A DNA stretch of 64,000 bases from Alphaproteobacteria bacterium GWF2_58_20 (GTDB taxonomy: Bacteria; Pseudomonadota; Alphaproteobacteria; UBA1247), in assembly GCA_001768735.1 (NCBI GenBank), contig MEMB01000003.1, forward strand, positions 1-64,000, written 5' to 3'. This document shows positions 59,800 through 64,000 of this stretch, one piece after another. Made by a program: the position numbers and the translations under genes. Each line of letters opens with the position of its first letter. Position 1 is the first letter of the stretch. Under the pieces are notes generated by a model. It ran no database searches, was not told where the DNA came from, and saw only the letters and a list, made by a program, of their open reading frames with translations.

Positions 59800-60901
59800 G
59801 GGGAAAAATAGCTTTGAACCAAATTGGGCATCGCCTCCGGGGGATACCATTTTGGACAGGCTGGAAGAGTTTGGCTGGAACCAACGCGAGCTTGCCACCC
59901 GTCTTGGCATGTCACCGAAGCATGTCAATCAGGTCATCAAGGGCAGAGAGCAAATCAGCGATGAGATGGCTGAAAAGCTGGCCACAGTTCTTGGATCCAC
60001 GCCGAAGTTCTGGATTGTGCGTGAAGCGCAGTATCGCATCGCTTTGTCTCGCCTAGAAAAGCGCCAGGTGATTGAGGATACATACGGGGAGTGGTTGAAG
60101 GAACTCCCCGTGAAGCACATGCTTGACTGGAACTGGATCCGCCCGGCGGCGGACAAGGCAGACAAGATCGGCGAGTGCCTGCGCTTCTTTGGCGTGGCAA
60201 CCCTGGACGCATGGCAGAGCCAGTATGCCAAGAAGATCGCGGCCACCGCCTTCCGTGCATCCGACAAGTGCGAGAAGAAGGTCGGAGCGATCGCGGCATG
60301 GCTGAGGCAAGGAGAAATCCTTGCCAGCAGGGTTGAATGCAGAGATTACGATAAGGAGGCATTTTCTCGCGCCCTGGACGGCGCCCGCACCCTGACGCGG
60401 GAACCGGATCCAGCCATCTTCCTGCCAAAGCTGAAGGCGATGTTTGCCTCGTGCGGGGTCGCCGTGGTCGCGGCGCCAGCTCCAACAGGCTGCCCGGCCA
60501 GCGGGGCCGCATGGTGGCAAAAGGGGAAAGGGATCATCCTGCTCAGCTTCCGGCACAAGACGGATGACCACTTCTGGTTTTCCTTCTTCCATGAGGCAGC
60601 GCACATTCTCCTGCATGGCCGGCGTGACCAGTTCATCGATGTGGGCGTGGGGACAGGATCAAAGGAGGAACAGGAGGCCGATGAGTTCGCGCGGCGGCAC
60701 CTGATTCCTGATGAGGTGTTTGTTTCCCTCCGAGCGAACCCGTCGGTGGCGGCGATATCGGTGGCGGCTGACAGGCTTGGGATTGCCCCCGGCATCATCG
60801 TCGGAAGCCTGCAGCATGTTGGGTCGTTGCCCTATAGCGCCCTGAACGGGATGAAGCACAGCTACGAATGGGTTAAGCCTGCGGTTCCTGCGGCTGCGTG
60901 A
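59792..60901 (+). CDS. HigA-type antitoxin with XRE HTH and ImmA/IrrE metallopeptidase domain
   Basis: 369 aa. The N-terminal XRE helix-turn-helix (FGWNQRELATRLGMSPKHVNQVI, about residues 28-50) continues as the HigA-type antitoxin region. Then comes a linker, and an ImmA/IrrE zinc-peptidase domain with SFFHEAAHILLHGRRDQF (H267, E268, H271) and EEQEADEFARRHLIP as third-ligand region. It could act as a repressor whose activity is controlled by proteolysis. 18 bases before the CD-NTase gene; a ribosome binding site AAGAAGGA lies in that gap. Confidence 0.87.
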   Translation: MTEGKNSFEPNWASPPGDTILDRLEEFGWNQRELATRLGMSPKHVNQVIKGREQISDEMAEKLATVLGSTPKFWIVREAQYRIALSRLEKRQVIEDTYGEWLKELPVKHMLDWNWIRPAADKADKIGECLRFFGVATLDAWQSQYAKKIAATAFRASDKCEKKVGAIAAWLRQGEILASRVECRDYDKEAFSRALDGARTLTREPDPAIFLPKLKAMFASCGVAVVAAPAPTGCPASGAAWWQKGKGIILLSFRHKTDDHFWFSFFHEAAHILLHGRRDQFIDVGVGTGSKEEQEADEFARRHLIPDEVFVSLRANPSVAAISVAADRLGIAPGIIVGSLQHVGSLPYSALNGMKHSYEWVKPAVPAAA

Positions 60902-60919
60902 TAAAGAAGGATGACATAA

Positions 60920-61801
60920 ATGGGTGTCGGTGAAGATTTTAGATCGTTCTGTGGGAACCTTGCTGTTACGGTTGCGAGGCGAAGCTGCATTTCTGATCGA
61001 TGCCAAATGATCACGCGACGGCTGAATTTGGAGTTTTGGGGTTCGGATTCACCTACAAATCACAGCATATATGCTGGATCGTATGGACGTGGTACCGCAA
61101 CCGGGGTAACGAGCGATGTAGATATGATCTTCTGGCTGCCACCAGCCATCTACACCAAATACAACAGCTATCTTGGAAATGGACAATCAGCACTTCTGCA
61201 GGCATTCAAGAATGCCCTGCAGAAGACATACTCTACGACACATATTGGTGCAGATGGCCAAGTTGTCGTGGTAGCATTTTGGGATGGCATCACCTTTGAG
61301 ATTGTGCCGGCATTCGAGATGCTGGATAGTAGCTTCAAATATCCAGATACGAATGATGGTGGGACATGGAAGAACACCAACCCTAGACCAGAGATTGCAG
61401 AAATCAACCGGATGGATCAGGAGTGCAACGGTAATCTTAAAAACCTTTGCAAAATGGCCCGGGCATGGAAAATGGAATGGGGTGTTCCGATTGGAGGATT
61501 TCTGATTGATACGCTAGCTTATAAATTTATTATCGATTACGCACACCGTGATAAATCGTTCTTATACTATGATCTTGTGAGTAGGGATTTCTTCGATTAC
61601 CTAGCCGGGCAGTCTTCAAGTCAGAATGTCTGGCTTTCCCCGGGATCCAATCAACATGTGGTGCGAGCTGGGCTATTCGAATACAAGGCGCTGCAATGTA
61701 AAAATATCGCCATTGATGCCTGTGGCTATCAAGGCGATAAGTATGGGTGGACGGCTAGACAGCTCTGGAGGAAGATATATGGAACAAAATACCCCACCTG
61801 A
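60920..61801 (+). CDS. CD-NTase (SMODS nucleotidyltransferase) of a CBASS-like system
   Basis: Makes a cyclic oligonucleotide messenger when phage infection is sensed (family knowledge). 293 aa. YAGSYGRGTATGVTSDVDMI carries the G-S and DxD motifs (G53, S54, D66, D68), and DGITFEIVPAFEM supplies the third acidic residue region (E127). No Cap2/Cap3 accessory genes are near, so this looks like a minimal (type I-like) set. It is clearly more AT-rich than the surrounding genes, supporting transfer. Its 3' end overlaps the SLATT gene by 23 bases. Confidence 0.88.
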   Translation: MGVGEDFRSFCGNLAVTVARRSCISDRCQMITRRLNLEFWGSDSPTNHSIYAGSYGRGTATGVTSDVDMIFWLPPAIYTKYNSYLGNGQSALLQAFKNALQKTYSTTHIGADGQVVVVAFWDGITFEIVPAFEMLDSSFKYPDTNDGGTWKNTNPRPEIAEINRMDQECNGNLKNLCKMARAWKMEWGVPIGGFLIDTLAYKFIIDYAHRDKSFLYYDLVSRDFFDYLAGQSSSQNVWLSPGSNQHVVRAGLFEYKALQCKNIAIDACGYQGDKYGWTARQLWRKIYGTKYPT

Positions 61802-62366
61802 AGCGGGCCTGTGCGCCTTGGAATCACAGATTCGTGAGTGTTTCGGACGTGTTTCTTACTCAACGAAGACGCATGAAAAGTGTGCTGATCTCTGCATGAA
61901 GCATCTGAAATGGATAAAATGGGGACAGATTGTCCTTTCTGCCATTGTGACTGGTAGTTTGTTGACAGCTCTCTTTGGGGATGGGGCTTATGTCGCAACG
62001 GGGATATCAGCTATCGTCTCGACGATCCTGCTCATATTCAATACCTACATGAAGGAAACTGATCTGGGACAGATGGTGGAGAGGCACAAGGAAACTGCGA
62101 GTAAATTATGGGATATAAGGGAAACATATTTGTCAATCCTTGCAGATTTGCGAGATGCAGCTCCGGATATCATAGCGGCTAGGGAGAAGCGTGATGAGCT
62201 GCAGGCTAGGCTCGTCAGTATTTATACTGCTGCACCAAGAACTAATGCAGATGCCTACGAGATGGCTAGGGATGGCCTTCAAAATCATGAGGAGCTTACA
62301 TTCTCTGATGCTGAAATTGATAAAATTCTTCCGCCGGCATTACGTCGCAAGGCATCCCATGCATAG
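61779..62366 (+). CDS. SLATT-domain membrane effector
   Basis: 195 aa. Two closely spaced membrane helices (about residues 49-66, GQIVLSAIVTGSLLTALF, and 70-89, AYVATGISAIVSTILLIFNT) sit in a helical SLATT layout, with a soluble C-terminal region. SLATT proteins are thought to permeabilise the inner membrane when a CD-NTase product is sensed (family knowledge). The ATG at 61779 is chosen because it overlaps the CD-NTase gene; upstream in-frame ATGs lie deep in that gene. Confidence 0.85.
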   Translation: MEQNTPPEAGLCALESQIRECFGRVSYSTKTHEKCADLCMKHLKWIKWGQIVLSAIVTGSLLTALFGDGAYVATGISAIVSTILLIFNTYMKETDLGQMVERHKETASKLWDIRETYLSILADLRDAAPDIIAAREKRDELQARLVSIYTAAPRTNADAYEMARDGLQNHEELTFSDAEIDKILPPALRRKASHA

Positions 62367-62409
62367 GTGTATTTGGATGTGTGCGGTACGGGGTGCCATA
62401 TTTCTCGTT

Positions 62410-62442
62410 TTTGTCACAAACGTGGTTGGCGTTTGTCACAAA
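62410..62442 (+). repeat. Two copies of the palindrome TTTGTCACAAA, 22 bp apart
   Basis: The self-complementary 11-mer occurs at 62410-62420 and 62432-62442, centred 22 bases apart, about two helical turns. It lies just after the SLATT gene, in a gap without a gene. It looks like a protein-binding site. Confidence 0.6.
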
Positions 62443-62515
62443 TCACATAGCCCATTATGGCAACCCCCGCTGCGAGTTTCGCATAACGGGATTCCTGCCC
62501 CAAAAAGTTTCGCAT

Positions 62516-62553
62516 AAAAAAAGAGGACCAGCCGGGGATCACCCAGCTGGCCC
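62516..62553 (-). terminator. Intrinsic terminator of the minus-strand methylase gene
   Basis: On the minus strand GGCCAGC...GCTGGTCC forms a stem, followed by TCTTTTTTT. It lies 42 bases after the methylase stop codon. Confidence 0.7.
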
Positions 62554-62594
62554 TTATTTTACGATGTGACGGGATCCTAAAATAGCAGCGGGTG

Positions 62595-63401
62595 CTATTT
62601 CAAGTTGCTGATCAGCAGCTCTCCGACCGGCTTTGACTTATCCGCCCCGGCGATGGTGTAGGTTGTATCGACCTCCTCGATGGTGAAGCCCTTGAACACC
62701 CGGCGGACTTCCGGGCGGTCGTTGATGGACAGGATGAACTTGCCCTGGATGGCGCCGAGCTGGGTAGCCATGTGGTCGAAATCCAGCCGGTCGAATAACC
62801 CCTTGCCGTAATCGTTCTCGCAGCCCCAATAGGGCGGGTCGAGGTAGAACAGGGTGCCTGGGCGGTCATACCTTTTGATGAAATCCTGATAGGGCAAGCA
62901 CTCGATAACGACGCCAGCAAGCCGCAGGTGCAGGTCCTCCAACATCGGGCCAAGTCTTGTGACATTGAAGCGGCCAGGGGAGGACGGTGTGATGCCAAAA
63001 TTCTGCCCGGCCACCTTGCCGCCGAAAGCCGTCTTTTGCAGGTAGAGGAAGCGTGCTGCGCGCTCAAGGTCGGTGAGCGTGTTCGGATCGGTTGCCGACA
63101 GGCGCTCGAATTCATAGCGCGTGGTGAGCTGGAACTTCATCATGTCAAGGAAGGCAACGTAATGCCGCTGCAGGACGCGGAAGAAGGTCGCGACCTCGCG
63201 GTTGAGGTCGTTGATGACTTCGGCTTTTGCGGGCTCGGTTCGACGTAAGAAAATTCCGCCCATGCCAACAAATGGCTCGGCGTAGGTTTCGTGAGGGATT
63301 TGGTTGATGCGGGCGACGATGGTTTTCGCCAGACGGCTCTTGCCGCCCATCCAGGGCGCGACAGGGGCGACCGGCCCCTTGCGGTTTTGACTCGACTCCA
63401 T
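62595..63401 (-). CDS. D12-class N6-adenine DNA methyltransferase (Dam-like)
   Basis: 268 aa from MESSQNRKGP; an upstream ATG at 63443 is less likely. APWMGGKSRLAKTIVARINQ (SAM-binding motif I region), YAEPFVGMGGIFL and DPPYWG (motif IV, residues 188-193) define the class, which methylates adenine in DNA. Phage- or island-borne Dam-like enzymes often lack a cognate restriction enzyme; none is seen nearby. It is divergent from a short hypothetical gene at 63548. Confidence 0.87.
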   Translation of the reverse strand: MESSQNRKGPVAPVAPWMGGKSRLAKTIVARINQIPHETYAEPFVGMGGIFLRRTEPAKAEVINDLNREVATFFRVLQRHYVAFLDMMKFQLTTRYEFERLSATDPNTLTDLERAARFLYLQKTAFGGKVAGQNFGITPSSPGRFNVTRLGPMLEDLHLRLAGVVIECLPYQDFIKRYDRPGTLFYLDPPYWGCENDYGKGLFDRLDFDHMATQLGAIQGKFILSINDRPEVRRVFKGFTIEEVDTTYTIAGADKSKPVGELLISNLK

Positions 63402-63493
63402 TGCTGTTTTTCCTGATAATGTCCGGGCCGCTTGCAGTGGCACGGGATGGCCGTCATCGGCCGGTGGTGGTCATGCGGGGTTCCTCCCGCGGT

Positions 63494-63515
63494 TCGAGGT
63501 GTTGACGCACCTCGA
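63494..63515 (+). other. Hairpin between the methylase gene and the 63548 gene
   Basis: TCGAGGTG pairs with CACCTCGA around TTGACG. There is no T-run, so it may be an operator or leader element for the divergent pair. Confidence 0.55.
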
Positions 63516-63547
63516 CCCCCGTTTATTCAACGAGGGAGTTGATCGGT

Positions 63548-63949
63548 ATGGCTGGCATGAGGTGGAATGAATTTATTTCCCGCCACAGGAACCATTTTGA
63601 GTTCAGTTCTGTGGTGAGTAGTTCAATCGGCTGTCAATTTGACAAAGGGAAGAAGAGGCTGCCAACACCATACTCTCTGTTCACGGAGTGGCTTGACAAG
63701 ACCATGACCGGGGCCTGGACGAGTGTCTCCCATCGGTTGCCAGGAAATGTGACGATATTGCGGGTGCTGATTGATTCGGACATCGATGCTGGCGCCATCA
63801 AAAAGCGGTTTGGCATTATCGCCCCCAAGAAGAACTTGCCAAAGGTCGGAAATGAGATATCGATCGGATATAAGGATTCTTCCTATGGGGAGCTTGCGGA
63901 GGAATTGGGGTATCGTGTGAACCGAAAACCACGGAATGGTTCAAAATAG
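63548..63949 (+). CDS. Hypothetical protein of the island
   Basis: 133 aa from MAGMRWNEFISRHRNHFEFS. No family recognised. It is soluble and charged (DSDIDAGAIKKRFGIIAPKK, YGELAEELGYRVNRKPRNGS). The ATG is preceded by GAGGGAG nine bases upstream; a TTG at 63539 sits directly on that site and is less likely. It probably continues the accessory island; the window ends 51 bases after its stop. Confidence 0.6.
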   Translation: MAGMRWNEFISRHRNHFEFSSVVSSSIGCQFDKGKKRLPTPYSLFTEWLDKTMTGAWTSVSHRLPGNVTILRVLIDSDIDAGAIKKRFGIIAPKKNLPKVGNEISIGYKDSSYGELAEELGYRVNRKPRNGSK

Positions 63950-64000
63950 GTCGATTTCCGACCCATAATCCTATCGGTCAAAATGGTGCGAATGATCGAT

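Overview
The window looks like the chromosome of a Gram-negative alphaproteobacterium. The signs are a pheST–rplT–rpmI block, an RHH_4-type ribbon-helix-helix protein, secA next to a parvulin-type foldase and mutT, an accA/xerD/aroK neighbourhood, and signal peptides with an outer-membrane barrel. The base composition is moderately GC-rich. A little-studied lineage (for example Micavibrionales-like or uncultured Rhodospirillales) would fit, but the genus cannot be fixed from the sequence alone.

Layout: 1-6.2 kb is housekeeping (5' end of tuf, tRNA-Gly, tRNA-Tyr, an RlmB-type rRNA methyltransferase with an unusual repetitive basic tail at its N-terminus, then pheT, pheS, rplT and rpmI on the minus strand). 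6.3-9.5 kb holds an ABC-2 exporter pair, a small membrane protein and a divergent CobD/CbiB relative. 9.6-17.4 kb is an accessory cluster. It contains a HIT protein, a ferritin-like protein, two paralogous proteins of unknown function and five paralogous proteins related to putative HExxH metallopeptidases, one of which has lost its catalytic residues. 17.4-22.4 kb returns to core functions (secA, parvulin foldase, MutT, methyltransferase).

22.4-32.6 kb is a second accessory stretch. A 1612-residue secreted protein carries three seven-bladed RCC1 propellers. A smaller secreted protein with a seven-bladed EAR-type propeller shares the first one's N-terminal motif and an SbsA-type Ig domain. 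A tRNA-Ser, a TupA-like ATP-grasp protein and a protein with a HEVHGH motif follow. 32.9-40.1 kb encodes a six-subunit membrane complex related to group 4 hydrogenases and complex I. Its large subunit lacks the [NiFe] cysteines, so it belongs with energy-converting hydrogenase-related (Ehr) complexes. An IS5-type transposase remnant follows, then a three-gene envelope operon (outer-membrane barrel, NTF2-like lipoprotein-size protein, long coiled-coil protein).

47-57.5 kb is again mostly core: a cold-shock protein, a J-domain protein, accA, xerD, aroK, an AroB homologue lacking its metal ligands, a CNNM/CBS protein and a GNAT acetyltransferase. A 165-bp near-palindromic repeat occurs twice (46.9 and 57.5 kb), with a shorter deletion derivative next to the second copy. 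From about 57.8 kb to the end lies an integrated genomic island. It begins with the 3' half of a tRNA-Leu(CAA) gene and a tyrosine integrase, then carries a HigBA-type toxin-antitoxin pair with an ImmA/IrrE protease domain, a two-gene CBASS-like defence module (CD-NTase plus SLATT membrane effector), a D12-class adenine methylase and an unknown gene. The complete tRNA-Leu and the other end of the island are expected beyond the window.
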